Of a stretch of 64,000 nt of DNA, positions 18,521 through 27,720 are shown one piece after another. Numbering within the stretch: position 1 is the stretch's first letter; each line of letters starts with the position of its first letter. Source of the DNA: an uncultured Methylopila sp. (lineage in GTDB: Bacteria > Pseudomonadota > Alphaproteobacteria > Rhizobiales > Methylopilaceae); assembly GCA_902168115.1 (NCBI GenBank), contig CABHPB010000030.1, positions 1-64,000 of the forward strand, given 5' to 3'. Under the pieces are notes generated by a model that did not search any database, was not told where the DNA came from, and saw only the letters and a list, made by a program, of their open reading frames with translations. The position numbers and the translations under genes were made by a program.

Positions 18521-18576
18521 TCCCTACCCTTCAGACCCGCGCGTCGGCCCCCTTCCCTACCCTTCAGACCCGCGCG
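18504..18576. repeat. 33-bp tandem duplication at the 3' end of copA
   Basis: Two exact 33-bp units (18504-18536 and 18537-18569) are followed by 7 more matching bases. The second unit carries the copA stop codon and its last codons; the first is a spare copy beyond the stop. It looks like a recent slippage or unequal-exchange event. Confidence 0.9.
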
Positions 18577-20936
18577 GCGCGCAGCCTGAGCGCGTTGCCG
18601 ATCACGCTGACCGACGACAGCGCCATGGCGGCCGCCGCCACGACCGGCGACAGCAGCAGCCCGAAGGCCGGGTACAGCACGCCCGCCGCAAGCGGGACGC
18701 CGGCAGCGTTGTAGACGAAGGCGAAGGCGAGGTTCTGGCGGATGTTCGCCATGGTGGCCTTCGACAGCGCGCGCGCCCGCACGAGCCCGTCGAGGTCGCC
18801 GCTGACGAGCGTGACGCCGGCGCTCTCGATCGCGACGTCCGCGCCGGCGCCCATCGCGATCCCGACGTCGGCCGCGGCGAGCGCGGGCGCATCGTTGACG
18901 CCGTCGCCCGCCATGGCGACGACCCGGCCCTCGCGCTTCAGCGCCGCGACGACCTCGTGCTTGCGCTCGGGCAGCACGTCGGCGTGGACCTCGTCGATCC
19001 CGAGTTTTCGCGCGACGGCCTCGGCGGTGGTGCGGTCGTCGCCCGTCAGCATGACGACGCGCAGGCCGTCCTGCTTCAGCGCGCGGATCGCGCCCTCGGC
19101 GCTTGGCTTGATCGGGTCCGCGACCGCGACCACGCCGGCGGCGCGGCCGTCGACCGCCACGAAGACGGCGGTCGCGCCGTCGCGGCGAAGCTCGTCGCCG
19201 CGCGCCTTCAGGCCGGAGACGTCGACGCCCCCGCCCTCGAGGAAGCCGGCGTTGCCGAGCGCGACCGTCCGGCCGTCGATCCGGCCGGACACACCGTTGC
19301 CGCTCGGCGCCTCGAAATCCGAGACGGCGGCAAGGTCGAGACCTCGCGCCTTTGCGGCCGCCACGATCGCCGCGCCGAGCGGGTGCTCGGAGGCGCGTTC
19401 CACCGCCGCGGCGAGGCGCAGGAGCTCGTCCTCGCCAAAACCCTCGTCGGGAACGACCGCTGTGACGCTCGGCTTGCCCTCCGTGAGCGTTCCCGTCTTG
19501 TCGACGACCATCGTGTCGACCTTCTCGAGCCGCTCCAGCGCCTCGGCGTCGCGCACCAGCACGCCTATCCCCGCGCCCTTGCCGACGCCGACCATGATCG
19601 ACATCGGGGTCGCGAGGCCGAGCGCGCAGGGGCAGGCGACGATCAGGACGGAGACAGCCGCGACCAGCCCGTAGGCGTAGGACGGCTCGGGCCCGAACGC
19701 GGCCCAGACCGCGAAGGAGAGCGCGGCGACGGCGATGACCGCCGGCACGAACCAGCCCGCCACGGCGTCCGCCAGCTTCTGGATCGGCGCGCGCGAGCGC
19801 TGCGCGGCCGAGACCATCTGCACGATCCGCGCGAGCGTCGTGTCCTTGCCGACCCCGGTCGCCCGGACCGTCAGGCCGCCCGACTGATTGACGGTCCCGC
19901 CCGTCACCCGGTCGCCGACGGATTTGGCGACCGGCGTCGGCTCGCCCGTGACCATGGATTCGTCGACGTTCGACCGGCCGTCGAAAACCTCGCCGTCGAC
20001 GGCGACCTTCTCTCCGGGACGCACGCGGATGAGGTCGCCGACCGCGATACGGTCGATCTCGACCTCCTCGTCGGAGCCGTCTGCGCGGACGCGGCGGGCG
20101 GTCTTCGGGGCGAGCCCCATCAGCGCGCGGATTGCCCCGGACGTCCGGTCGCGGGCGCGCAGCTCCAGCACCTGGCCGAGCAGCACGAGCACGGTGATCA
20201 CCGCCGCCGCCTCGAAATAGACCGCGACCGCGCCGCCCGGGCCGCGGAAGGCGGCCGGAAAGGCGCCCGGCGCCAGCAGCGCCACGACGCTGTAGGCGTA
20301 GGCGACGCCGACGCCCATGGCGATGAGCGTGAACATGTTGAGGTTGCGCGTCTTCACCGAGGCCCAGCCGCGGGCGAAGAAGGGCCAGCCGGCCCACAGC
20401 ACGACAGGCGTCGCGAGCGCGAACTGGATCCACGCCGAGACGGCCGACGGCACGAGGTGATGGACCGCCGGCACGAAATGCGCGCCCATTTCAAGCGCGA
20501 AGATCGGGACCGTCAGGGCGAGGCCGATCCAGAACCGCCGCGTCATGTCGGCGAGCTCGTGGTTCGGCTGAGCCTCGGCGGTGATCGTCTCGGGTTCGAG
20601 CCCCATGCCGCAGATCGGGCAGGAGCCCGGCCCGACCTGCCGGATCTCCGGATGCATCGGGCAGGTGAAGATCGCGCCGGGATCGACCGGTTCCGCGGCG
20701 GCGGGCTTCGGCGAGAGATAGCGGTCGGGATCGGCCTCGAACTTCGTCTTGCAGCCGCCGCAGCAGAAATACCGAGTCTCGCCGCCGACCTCCGAGACGT
20801 GCCGCGCGGTCGCGATCTCGACGGTCATGCCGCAGACCGGATCGACGGCCGTCGCCTGCCCGGCCTGACGACCGCCGCAGCACGCGCCGTGGCCGCCGGC
20901 GCCGTGCGAGTGGTGGTGGTGCGCGTGATCGGTCAT
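18564..20936 (-). CDS. copA: Cu(+)-exporting P1B-type ATPase with N-terminal YHS domain
   Basis: CopA pumps cuprous ions out of the cytosol. The 790-residue protein starts with a His-rich segment (residues 4-11), a YHS domain (32-73: DPVCGMTVE and [20 protein letters not shown]), then a heavy-metal-binding YTCPMHP-type module (90-115, [10 protein letters not shown] and [10 protein letters not shown]). The ATPase core has the TGE motif in VTGEPTP, the membrane CPC in [12 protein letters not shown], the phosphorylation site [13 protein letters not shown] in ASEHPLGAA and [11 protein letters not shown]. The helix 7-8 residues [11 protein letters not shown] and MALSSVSV mark the Cu(I) subgroup P1B-1. 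Instead of classical CxxC metal-binding domains it has YHS plus the HMBD module. The ATG at 20936 precedes the His-rich run; a palindromic operator candidate lies just upstream. Confidence 0.95.
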   Translation of the reverse strand: MTDHAHHHHSHGAGGHGACCGGRQAGQATAVDPVCGMTVEIATARHVSEVGGETRYFCCGGCKTKFEADPDRYLSPKPAAAEPVDPGAIFTCPMHPEIRQVGPGSCPICGMGLEPETITAEAQPNHELADMTRRFWIGLALTVPIFALEMGAHFVPAVHHLVPSAVSAWIQFALATPVVLWAGWPFFARGWASVKTRNLNMFTLIAMGVGVAYAYSVVALLAPGAFPAAFRGPGGAVAVYFEAAAVITVLVLLGQVLELRARDRTSGAIRALMGLAPKTARRVRADGSDEEVEIDRIAVGDLIRVRPGEKVAVDGEVFDGRSNVDESMVTGEPTPVAKSVGDRVTGGTVNQSGGLTVRATGVGKDTTLARIVQMVSAAQRSRAPIQKLADAVAGWFVPAVIAVAALSFAVWAAFGPEPSYAYGLVAAVSVLIVACPCALGLATPMSIMVGVGKGAGIGVLVRDAEALERLEKVDTMVVDKTGTLTEGKPSVTAVVPDEGFGEDELLRLAAAVERASEHPLGAAIVAAAKARGLDLAAVSDFEAPSGNGVSGRIDGRTVALGNAGFLEGGGVDVSGLKARGDELRRDGATAVFVAVDGRAAGVVAVADPIKPSAEGAIRALKQDGLRVVMLTGDDRTTAEAVARKLGIDEVHADVLPERKHEVVAALKREGRVVAMAGDGVNDAPALAAADVGIAMGAGADVAIESAGVTLVSGDLDGLVRARALSKATMANIRQNLAFAFVYNAAGVPLAAGVLYPAFGLLLSPVVAAAAMALSSVSVIGNALRLRAARV

Positions 20937-20953
20937 CTGCGGCTTTCCTGCCT

Positions 20954-21002
20954 GATACCTGCCCCGGGTATCCCCGATCAGCCATATACCCCATGGGGGT
21001 AC
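20954..21002 (-). promoter_or_regulatory. paired palindromes upstream of copA, possible copper-regulator operator
   Basis: Two palindromes precede copA: 20954-20972 (GATACC and GGGTATC half sites) and 20987-21001 (TACCCC, AT, GGGGGTA). G/C-tract palindromes flanked by TA are typical of CsoR-type copper sensors. No csoR or cueR gene adjoins, so the regulator would have to act from elsewhere. Confidence 0.55.
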
Positions 21003-21033
21003 TCTTTCAAGCCGTCTCCAGCCGTCCGCCCGT

Positions 21034-21969
21034 TCACACCGCGCCAATGACCCAGAGCCAGCCGGAGACGGTGACGACGGAGATCGCGGTCGAGACCGCG
21101 ACGGCGGCGGAGGCGGTAGGCTCGGCCACCTTGTAGCGGGCGGCGATCAGGTAGGCGTTGATGCCGCAGGGCATCGCCGCGAACAGCACAGCGACGCCCG
21201 CCCAGACCGGCGGCACCGTCAGGATGTGGAAAGCGAGCAGCCAGACCAGGAAGGGATGGGCGATCAGCTTCAGCGCCGAGATCGAGGCGACCGCCCTGAT
21301 GTCGCTGACGAAGCCGAAGCGCTTGAGCGCGAGCCCCATCGCGACCAGCGCACAGGGGCTCGCCGTCGCCGCCAGCTGGTCGACGAAGGATTTGACGGCA
21401 CCGGTCGGCTTCATCCCAAGCCGCTGCGCGATCAGGCCCGCGACCAGCGCCAGGATGATCGGATGCGTGACGATTGTGCGCGCGAGCTTCTTCGCGATCT
21501 CGAGACCCTTGGCGTCGGCGCTCGCGGTCTCGATCAGGATCGCCGCTGCCGACATCATGATCGGCAGGTGGATCGCGAGCAGCAGGAACAGCGGGATCGC
21601 GCCGGCGTCGCCATAGACCTCGAGGATCAGCGGCACGCCGACAAGCACCGTGTTGGACTGTCCGGCCGAAAAGCCGTGGATCGCCGCCTCGCGCCGGTCC
21701 CGCCCGAAGACGCGCGTCGCGAGGATCATGGCGGCGAACCAGACCACCGCGACGCCGCCGAAATAAGCGATCCAGTAGCCCCACGGGTTGTCGGCGGGCG
21801 TCCCGCCTTCCGACAGGGTGCGGAAGATCAGCGAGGGCACCGCCAGCAGGAAGACATAGTCCGACAGCCCGTCGCCGGCGCGATTGCCGAGCAGCTTCAG
21901 CTGCCCGGCCAGCCAGCCGAGCCCGATCAGGCCGAAGGTCGGAAGGACGATGGAAAGAAGGTCGGACAT
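21034..21969 (-). CDS. AEC (auxin efflux carrier) family transporter
   Basis: The 311-residue protein has about ten membrane helices and the AEC features: N-terminal [19 protein letters not shown], the [15 protein letters not shown] segment, the [18 protein letters not shown] stretch in helix 4, and [15 protein letters not shown] in the second half, ending in helices with [14 protein letters not shown]. Bacterial members export or take up organic acids such as malate or malonate; the substrate here cannot be read. Its stop lies just upstream of the copA operator region, but a shared function is not indicated. Confidence 0.9.
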   Translation of the reverse strand: MSDLLSIVLPTFGLIGLGWLAGQLKLLGNRAGDGLSDYVFLLAVPSLIFRTLSEGGTPADNPWGYWIAYFGGVAVVWFAAMILATRVFGRDRREAAIHGFSAGQSNTVLVGVPLILEVYGDAGAIPLFLLLAIHLPIMMSAAAILIETASADAKGLEIAKKLARTIVTHPIILALVAGLIAQRLGMKPTGAVKSFVDQLAATASPCALVAMGLALKRFGFVSDIRAVASISALKLIAHPFLVWLLAFHILTVPPVWAGVAVLFAAMPCGINAYLIAARYKVAEPTASAAVAVSTAISVVTVSGWLWVIGAV

Positions 21970-22047
21970 GCGCGAGACCGACGCCTAGGGCCTCGCGCGC
22001 GAGCGGTCAATCTGCAAGGGTCGCAAGGATCCCCGCGACCCCTGCCG

Positions 22048-23316
22048 TCAGACCGAAACGCCCTCCGCCGTCACTTCGGCCTCAGGCTCCTCCTTGTCCT
22101 GGCTCGGCAGGTCGCCGCCATAGATGACGGCTTCGAACGCCCTCAGACGTTTGAAGATCGACAGCAGTTCCACGATCGTCGTCCAGGAGTTCACCAAGAA
22201 CTGAAAGCTGTCGCGCACCTGCCCGAAGGCGTTGAGGATCTGCTGGAACGGACCAAGGGTAATTTTGGCGGTCACGACCGCGGGCACGAGGACGAAAAAG
22301 GGAAAAATATTGTCCGTTTGCAGATACGCGCTTCGAGCGACATTGAAATAAGCGTAGTGAAAATACAGTCGAAAGTAGTTCCTCCGCACGAGGTCGAACA
22401 GCTCTTTGACAGTCGGCGGCTGGGCGCGATCGGCGTGATCTTCGCCATAGACCAGCTCTTTCCGGTAAGCCGCCTCAACGCGCTGATTGCGGAAATGGAG
22501 CCCTGGCAGCTTGATGCCGACGAGCGCCAGAAAACCGGTGCCGAGCGCCGACCAGAGTATGGCGATGGTCACGAGCGGCTGCGGCACTTCGCCAAGCAGC
22601 GGCACCTCAGTGATCGGCGCGGAAAGCTTCACGAGGACCGGCAGGAAGGCGATCAAGGTCATGATCGCGTCGACGAACGAGACGCCAAGTCCTTCGGTGA
22701 TGGTGGCGAAACGCATCGTATCGTCCTGGACGCGCTGCGAGGCGCCCTCGATGTGGCGCAGCCGCGGCCAGTGGCTCATGTAGAAGTCGTTCATCGCGGT
22801 GCGCCAGCGGAAGATGTAGTGGCTGACGAAGAACCGGACGACGACGTAGACGGCGATGTAGATCGCGAGGATGCCGCTGATGGAAATCAGATATCCATAG
22901 GCTTCCCATGCCGTGACCGGCCGGGTCTTGGCCATGGCGTCTTGCAGAAGGTTGTAGAAGGGTCCGTACCAAGCGTTGATCGCGACCGAGACTTGGACGG
23001 AAAAGTAGGTCACGAACAGGATGAAGGCGGAGCCGAGGATCGACCACCACTGCCAGGGATGTGGCTTCAGCGTCATCCAGGCCCCGGCGAATAGCCCGAC
23101 GGACACGGCGTAGTAGATGTAAAACCAGACGAACGGGCCGCTGATGAAGAGCTCCGGACCGATCAGCGGCGGCGCGTCCGGCGCCGGATAGGCGAGACCG
23201 ATCGCGCGTCCCCATTCCGAACCGCCGCCGTACCAGACGCCGATCGCGATCGCGCCCCAGAGCACGACCGACGAGAAGAACAGCCGGATCGGGTTCGGAA
23301 AGAAGGAATGGAACAT
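22048..23316 (-). CDS. bacA: BacA/SbmA family peptide transporter
   Basis: SbmA/BacA proteins are proton-driven inner-membrane importers of proline-rich and other antimicrobial peptides, and are needed for chronic intracellular life in rhizobia and Brucella. The 422-residue protein starts MFHSFFPNP, has about seven to eight helices, and shows family segments such as [44 protein letters not shown], and the C-terminal [19 protein letters not shown]. The ATG at 23316 was chosen from the conserved MFxSFFP start. There is no ATPase half, unlike the Rv1819c-type relatives. Parts of the gene (for example 22321-22380) are noticeably less GC-rich than the neighbours. Confidence 0.93.
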   Translation of the reverse strand: MFHSFFPNPIRLFFSSVVLWGAIAIGVWYGGGSEWGRAIGLAYPAPDAPPLIGPELFISGPFVWFYIYYAVSVGLFAGAWMTLKPHPWQWWSILGSAFILFVTYFSVQVSVAINAWYGPFYNLLQDAMAKTRPVTAWEAYGYLISISGILAIYIAVYVVVRFFVSHYIFRWRTAMNDFYMSHWPRLRHIEGASQRVQDDTMRFATITEGLGVSFVDAIMTLIAFLPVLVKLSAPITEVPLLGEVPQPLVTIAILWSALGTGFLALVGIKLPGLHFRNQRVEAAYRKELVYGEDHADRAQPPTVKELFDLVRRNYFRLYFHYAYFNVARSAYLQTDNIFPFFVLVPAVVTAKITLGPFQQILNAFGQVRDSFQFLVNSWTTIVELLSIFKRLRAFEAVIYGGDLPSQDKEEPEAEVTAEGVSV

Positions 23317-23412
23317 GGGGCGGGGACGCCTTCGTCTGGAATGAGACGCGCGAGCGTTAGACGCCGGCGCCTGCGTCCGCAAGTTACGGGCGGTTAAGGC
23401 GGGCGGACCGCC

Positions 23413-24498
23413 TCAATCCATCTGGTAGGCCCAGCGAGACTTTTCGAAACGGCGGGCTTCGAGGTCGCGGGCCTCGATCATGTGGTAGGTCGTGCCGTCG
23501 CCCTTGCCGTCGGAGGCGATGCGGCGCGTGCCGCCATAGAACTCGCCGCCATAGGCGAAGATCTGGCGCCAGCGCGTGACGCCCGGCGTCTCGATCCAAA
23601 CCCCGTCCATCTCCTGCTCGACGTCGCCCTGGATCGGGTTCGGCCAGCCGCCGAGCCAATCGCCGAAATAGCCGGCTTCCGGCGGCTTCTCGTGGCCCTC
23701 GAAGGAAGGCGCGCGTGGGGTGTATTCGCCGTCGCCGCCTTGGAACCACGCCCAGATCCGCTTCCAAGGCTCGCTTTGCATCGGCATGGCGGTCTTCCAG
23801 TGGTGCGGGACCGAAAACGCCGAGAACGGGACGAGCGTCTCGGCAAGGGCGAGGCTCGCCCATCTAGCGTCCTGCCCCAGCCCATATGAGCCGACCTCGT
23901 CATGCATCCGGACCAGCGCCTCGGGGAGCGGCCTTCGCTTCAGGGCCGCGGCTGGCCGGTCGTGCCAGAACAGCGCTGGCGTCTCGGCGAGCCCCTCCCC
24001 CGAAATGTCCTCGAAGACGCTGAGCAAGCCGGTCCTGGGCAGCACCGGATCAAAGCCCGGCTCCATGCTCATCGCGGCGAGGTCGATCTGGGCGACAAAG
24101 CCGAGCGGAAAGGGGTTTTGGTACGCTTGCGCGCGAAGCTCCGCAGCCGGCTTGAGGCGATCGACCTCCCATTGCGCGATGCGCCTCTGATGCGGCTCGA
24201 GCGGGCCGTCAACTTGGCTCTGCATCGTCGCGGCCGTCTGCCTGGCGAAATCGAGCGCGTTCAGGGCGCGGTTGGCGGGGTCCGGATAGGGGCCGCGCAT
24301 CGGCCAGGCGAAGTCGTCCGGAAGGTCGGGGATACCGCCCATCTTGCTGGCGCCGGGCGGCAGGGCGTCGTCGGACGCCTGAACGCGGAGGAAAAGGAGC
24401 GCCGGCCGAACGCTTTTCGCGATCGCGTCCACACAGGACGAGAGGCCGGCGCGCTGGAGCGATGCGCGAAGGTCGTCGACGGTCCGGAAGGCGGTCAC
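23413..24498 (-). CDS. DUF1963 (YwqG-like) domain protein
   Basis: The 361-residue soluble protein shows the DUF1963 pattern: GGIPDLPDDFAWP near residue 55, FVAQIDLAAM near residue 135, a GLLSVFEDI strand and the ending region with GEFYGGTRR. Homologues such as YwqG occur with contractile or polymorphic toxin immunity genes in some genomes, but the general function is unknown. The start is probably the GTG at 24498 (VTAFRTVDDLRASLQRAG); the upstream in-frame stretch is Arg-rich and unlikely to be coding. It stands alone between bacA and the mcd pair. Confidence 0.8.
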   Translation of the reverse strand: MTAFRTVDDLRASLQRAGLSSCVDAIAKSVRPALLFLRVQASDDALPPGASKMGGIPDLPDDFAWPMRGPYPDPANRALNALDFARQTAATMQSQVDGPLEPHQRRIAQWEVDRLKPAAELRAQAYQNPFPLGFVAQIDLAAMSMEPGFDPVLPRTGLLSVFEDISGEGLAETPALFWHDRPAAALKRRPLPEALVRMHDEVGSYGLGQDARWASLALAETLVPFSAFSVPHHWKTAMPMQSEPWKRIWAWFQGGDGEYTPRAPSFEGHEKPPEAGYFGDWLGGWPNPIQGDVEQEMDGVWIETPGVTRWRQIFAYGGEFYGGTRRIASDGKGDGTTYHMIEARDLEARRFEKSRWAYQMD

Positions 24499-24606
24499 GA
24501 TGGTTCCCGACTGGTGCGGCTGGCGACGACGCAGGCCGGCGCGCCGCCGAGCATGGCCGCGCACCATGTCATCGCGATCTCGCTTGGGCGAGCGGTGATG
24601 GCCGGC

Positions 24607-24849
24607 TCAGTCGAAATCGTCGCGGATCAGACGACCGACATGCAGATGGTCGATCCGTAGCACGCGGATGCGCGCCCGGCCGACGGCGAGCCGCCCGATC
24701 GCGACGGCGCCGATGGCGAGCGCGCCGATCGCCGCGGTCCCGATCGCGAGCGCCGCGACCGCGCCGAGCCCGTTCGTTTGCGCGCGCAGTGCGACGTCGC
24801 GGGACGGCTGGACGTCAGGTTCGACGCGCGGTGCCCGCGGCGCCCTCAC
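24607..24849 (-). CDS. small AIG-repeat protein coupled to mcd
   Basis: The 80-residue product has a short Pro/Arg-rich head and then short repeats of about five residues, (A)(I/L)G: LAIGTAAIGALAIGAVAIG, then RLAVGRARIRVLRIDHLHVG. This is a known type of tiny bacterial protein with pentapeptide-like or beta-solenoid repeats and no assigned function. It has no signal peptide. The GTG start at 24849 lies 3 bases beyond the stop of the acyl-CoA dehydrogenase gene, so translation is probably coupled. A partnership with that enzyme is a guess from position only. Confidence 0.6.
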   Translation of the reverse strand: MRAPRAPRVEPDVQPSRDVALRAQTNGLGAVAALAIGTAAIGALAIGAVAIGRLAVGRARIRVLRIDHLHVGRLIRDDFD

Positions 24850-24852
24850 GGC

Positions 24853-26526
24853 TCACGCCTCCAGCAGGCGCCGCGCGATGACGTGGGCCTGGATCTCGGC
24901 CGCGCCCTCGAAGATGTTGAGGATGCGGCTGTCGCAGAGCACGCGGGAGATCTGGTACTCGAGCGCGAAGCCGTTGCCGCCGTGAATCTGCAGCGCGTTG
25001 TCCGCCGCCGCCCAGGCGACGCGCGCCGCGAGCAGCTTGGCCATGCCGGCCTCGAGGTCGCAGCGGATGTCCTGGTCCTTCTCGCGCGCAGCGAAGTAGG
25101 TGATCTGGCGGGCGATCTGCACCTCGACCGCCATCATGGCGATCTTGTCGGCGACGCGCGGGAAGTCCGCGAGCGGCTTCTTGAACTGGATACGCTCCTC
25201 GGCGTAGCGCAGGCCGATGTCGAGCGCCGACTGGGCGACGCCGACCGCGCGCGCCGCGGTCTGGATGCGCGCGGACTCGAAGGTCTTCATCAGCTGCTTG
25301 AAGCCCTGGCCCTCGACGCCGCCGAGCAGGTTTTCGGCCGGAACCTCGAAGCCGTCGAAGGAGATTTCGTACTCCTTCATGCCGCGATAGCCCAGAACCT
25401 CGATCTCGCCGCCGGACATGCCCTTGGCCGGGAACGGATCCTCGTCGGTGCCGCGCGGCTTTTCCGCGAGCAGCATCGAGAGGCCCCGGTGGCCGGGCTC
25501 GTTCGGGTCGGTGCGGACCAGCACGGTCATCAGGTCGGCGCGGACCGGATGGGTGATCCAGGTCTTGGCGCCGTTGACCGTGTAGGTCTCGCCCTCGCGC
25601 GCGGCGCGGGTCTTCAGGCTCGCAAGGTCGGAGCCGGTGTTCGGCTCGGTAAAGACGGCGGTCGGAAGGATCGAGCCGTCGGCGAGCTTGGGCAGGTATT
25701 TCTGCTTCTGCTCCTCGGTGCCGCCGCCGAGGATCAGCTCGGCCGCGATCTCGGAGCGCGTGCCGAGCGAGCCGACGCCGATATAGGCGCGGGAAAGCTC
25801 CTCGGAGACGACGCACATCGCCTCCTTGCCCATGCCGAGGCCGCCGAACTCCTCCGGGATGGTGAGGCCGAAGACGCCGAGGTCGGACAGCTTCTGGATG
25901 GTCTCGAGCGGGATGTAGCTGTTGGCTTGGTGCCAGGCGTGAGCGTAGGGGGTGACCTCGTCCTCGGCGAAGCGGCGCATCTCGTCGCGGAACTGGACCA
26001 GCGTCTCGTCGAGCGCGGGGTCGCCGAAGCCGAAGCGCCCGTCCGCCTTGCGGATCAGGGCGACGAGGCTCGCGCGGGCTTCCGGCGTGCCTCCCTCGGC
26101 GATGAGCTCGGCCGCGGCCTCGCCCAGAATCTCCGCCGGGCGTCCTGGCTTCAGACCCAGATCCTGCGCGCGGACGATCTCGCCCTGGTTCATCGGCACG
26201 CCGCCGATCAGCTGGGCGAGATACTCGGCCGCGCCGACCTTCAGGATCGCTTCTTCGATCTCGCCGTAGCGGCCCTCGGCCGCGAGCCGGTCTCCCCAGT
26301 GACTGAGCTCGCGCAGCGCCATGCGGTAGGTCGCGAACCAGGCGAGGCCGTGGCCGGCGCGTTGCTCGCGGTCGAGCGCGGCGCTGTCGATCTTGCCGTC
26401 CTTCACCACCTTGGCGCGCACCGCCGCGGTCGCTTCGGCGAGCAGCGTGTCGAGAGCGGGAAGCACGGCCTGAAGACGGCCCGCCGGCGACTCGGTCGTG
26501 GCGGCGGTGGCGGCTTGGGCGGTCAT
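24853..26526 (-). CDS. mcd: methylsuccinyl-CoA dehydrogenase (ethylmalonyl-CoA pathway)
   Basis: Mcd oxidises (2S)-methylsuccinyl-CoA to mesaconyl-CoA and gives electrons to ETF. The 557-residue protein is about 170 residues longer than ordinary acyl-CoA dehydrogenases: it has the N-terminal helical extension (LQAVLPALDTLLAEATAAV, then WFATYRMALRELSHWGDRL) seen in characterised Mcd. The core follows with LGVFGLTIPEEFGGLGM, FTEPNTGSDLASLKTRA, NGAKTWITH and the C-terminal HGGNGFALEYQISRVLCD and IFEGAAEIQAHVIARRLL. The start at 26526 (MTAQAATAA) precedes the extension. EtfAB (3049-4745) and MeaA (39742-41712) act in the same route. A generic acyl-CoA dehydrogenase is the main alternative, and the extension argues against it. 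Confidence 0.88.
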   Translation of the reverse strand: MTAQAATAATTESPAGRLQAVLPALDTLLAEATAAVRAKVVKDGKIDSAALDREQRAGHGLAWFATYRMALRELSHWGDRLAAEGRYGEIEEAILKVGAAEYLAQLIGGVPMNQGEIVRAQDLGLKPGRPAEILGEAAAELIAEGGTPEARASLVALIRKADGRFGFGDPALDETLVQFRDEMRRFAEDEVTPYAHAWHQANSYIPLETIQKLSDLGVFGLTIPEEFGGLGMGKEAMCVVSEELSRAYIGVGSLGTRSEIAAELILGGGTEEQKQKYLPKLADGSILPTAVFTEPNTGSDLASLKTRAAREGETYTVNGAKTWITHPVRADLMTVLVRTDPNEPGHRGLSMLLAEKPRGTDEDPFPAKGMSGGEIEVLGYRGMKEYEISFDGFEVPAENLLGGVEGQGFKQLMKTFESARIQTAARAVGVAQSALDIGLRYAEERIQFKKPLADFPRVADKIAMMAVEVQIARQITYFAAREKDQDIRCDLEAGMAKLLAARVAWAAADNALQIHGGNGFALEYQISRVLCDSRILNIFEGAAEIQAHVIARRLLEA

Positions 26527-26590
26527 AGGGATCGTCTCCGGAAATGGCGCGAACAGCCACAATCCTCGTCCGGCAGGAGGAACTGCCGGA

Positions 26591-27541
26591 TCAAGCGGGC
26601 CGTCTGGGCGTCTCCGTTTCATCCTCCCCATCGGGCGGCTCCGCCGCAATGCACCCTTCGGCGGACGCCGGCGGCGGCGCGGCGCCGCTCGCGAGCGCGA
26701 CGCCAAGGGCCGCGAGCGCCATGCCGCAGAGCTGGACGAGGCCGAGCGTCTCGCCGAACAGGAGGTACGCCTGCACGGCCGCGACCGGGGGCACGAGGTA
26801 GATGAGCGCCGCCACGCGCGACACCTCGCCGCGTTCGATCATGACCAGCATCAGGAGAATGGCGACGATCGACAGCACGATCACCGACCAGGCGAGCGAG
26901 GCGAAGGCAGGCCATGTCGCGTCGAAGCGCCATTCGCCGAACAGCGAGACCACCGGCGCCGTGACGATCAGCGCGCCGACATACTGGCCGATCGCGAGCG
27001 TGCGCGGATCGGCGCCGGCGAGGGAGCGCTTCTGGTGGAGCGTGGCCGCGGTCACCGCGACCATGGCGAGAACGTTGACCGCGATCGGCAGCAGCGCCGC
27101 GGCGAGCGCCCCGGCGCCGGCGAGCTTCGGCGCGACCACGGCCGCGACGCCGACGAAGCCGACAGCGACGCCGAGCCAGCGCCGCGCGTCCAGTCGTTCG
27201 CCAACCAGCGGGCCGGCCGCGAGCGCGGTGAACAGCGGCTGAAGGGCCGCGATGAGGGCCGAGACGCCGGCCGGCACGCCATGGGCGATCGCCCACCACA
27301 CGCCGCCGAGATAGACCCCGTGCAGCAGCGCGCCGTTGATCCCCGCCGCGATCCACTCGCGCCCGCTGCGCGGCCAGCGCGCCCCCAGCAGCACCGCGAG
27401 CGGCGCGAGCACGGCGATCGCCGCGACGTAGCGCAGCGCGAGGAAAGCGAGCGGATCGGCGTGCGGCGCGGCGTATTTCGCGACGATCCAGCCGGTCGAC
27501 CAGATCAGCACGAAGGCCGCGGGCATCAGGAGTGCGGACAT
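26591..27541 (-). CDS. EamA/DMT family transporter
   Basis: The 316-residue protein has ten hydrophobic helices in two EamA repeats (AAFVLIWSTGWIVAKYAAPHADPLAFLALRY in the first, and the second repeat with YLVPPVAAVQAYLLFGETL). Members export amino acids, purines or other metabolites; no substrate can be named. The C-terminal tail is Pro/Glu-rich and cytosolic. The ATG at 27541 (MSALLMPAAF) was chosen because the first helix begins there. It is 64 bp upstream of mcd in the same direction. Confidence 0.88.
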   Translation of the reverse strand: MSALLMPAAFVLIWSTGWIVAKYAAPHADPLAFLALRYVAAIAVLAPLAVLLGARWPRSGREWIAAGINGALLHGVYLGGVWWAIAHGVPAGVSALIAALQPLFTALAAGPLVGERLDARRWLGVAVGFVGVAAVVAPKLAGAGALAAALLPIAVNVLAMVAVTAATLHQKRSLAGADPRTLAIGQYVGALIVTAPVVSLFGEWRFDATWPAFASLAWSVIVLSIVAILLMLVMIERGEVSRVAALIYLVPPVAAVQAYLLFGETLGLVQLCGMALAALGVALASGAAPPPASAEGCIAAEPPDGEDETETPRRPA

Positions 27542-27720
27542 GGACGCGCCTTGGCGCGGGACGCGCCGGCCGCGACTAAAGGCGGCCCCAGGCTGATTTC
27601 TCAAGCGAAAATCCGTGATGCCGGCATAACCGGATGCGATCGGGCGCGGCATTCTGGCGCCGCGATACGGGCGAGGCGGGGGACTCCACGCGCGCCATTA
27701 TCGCGCTACCTTTCCGCCAC

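Noticed and set aside
18475-20433. Minus-strand frame of 652 codons overlapping copA
   Set aside because: It is almost wholly Arg, Gly and Ala, as expected of a shifted frame in copA. No start or motif fits.
24778-26805. Long open frame on the plus strand opposite mcd
   Set aside because: It is mirror coding of the acyl-CoA dehydrogenase; no motif, start signal or repeat supports it.
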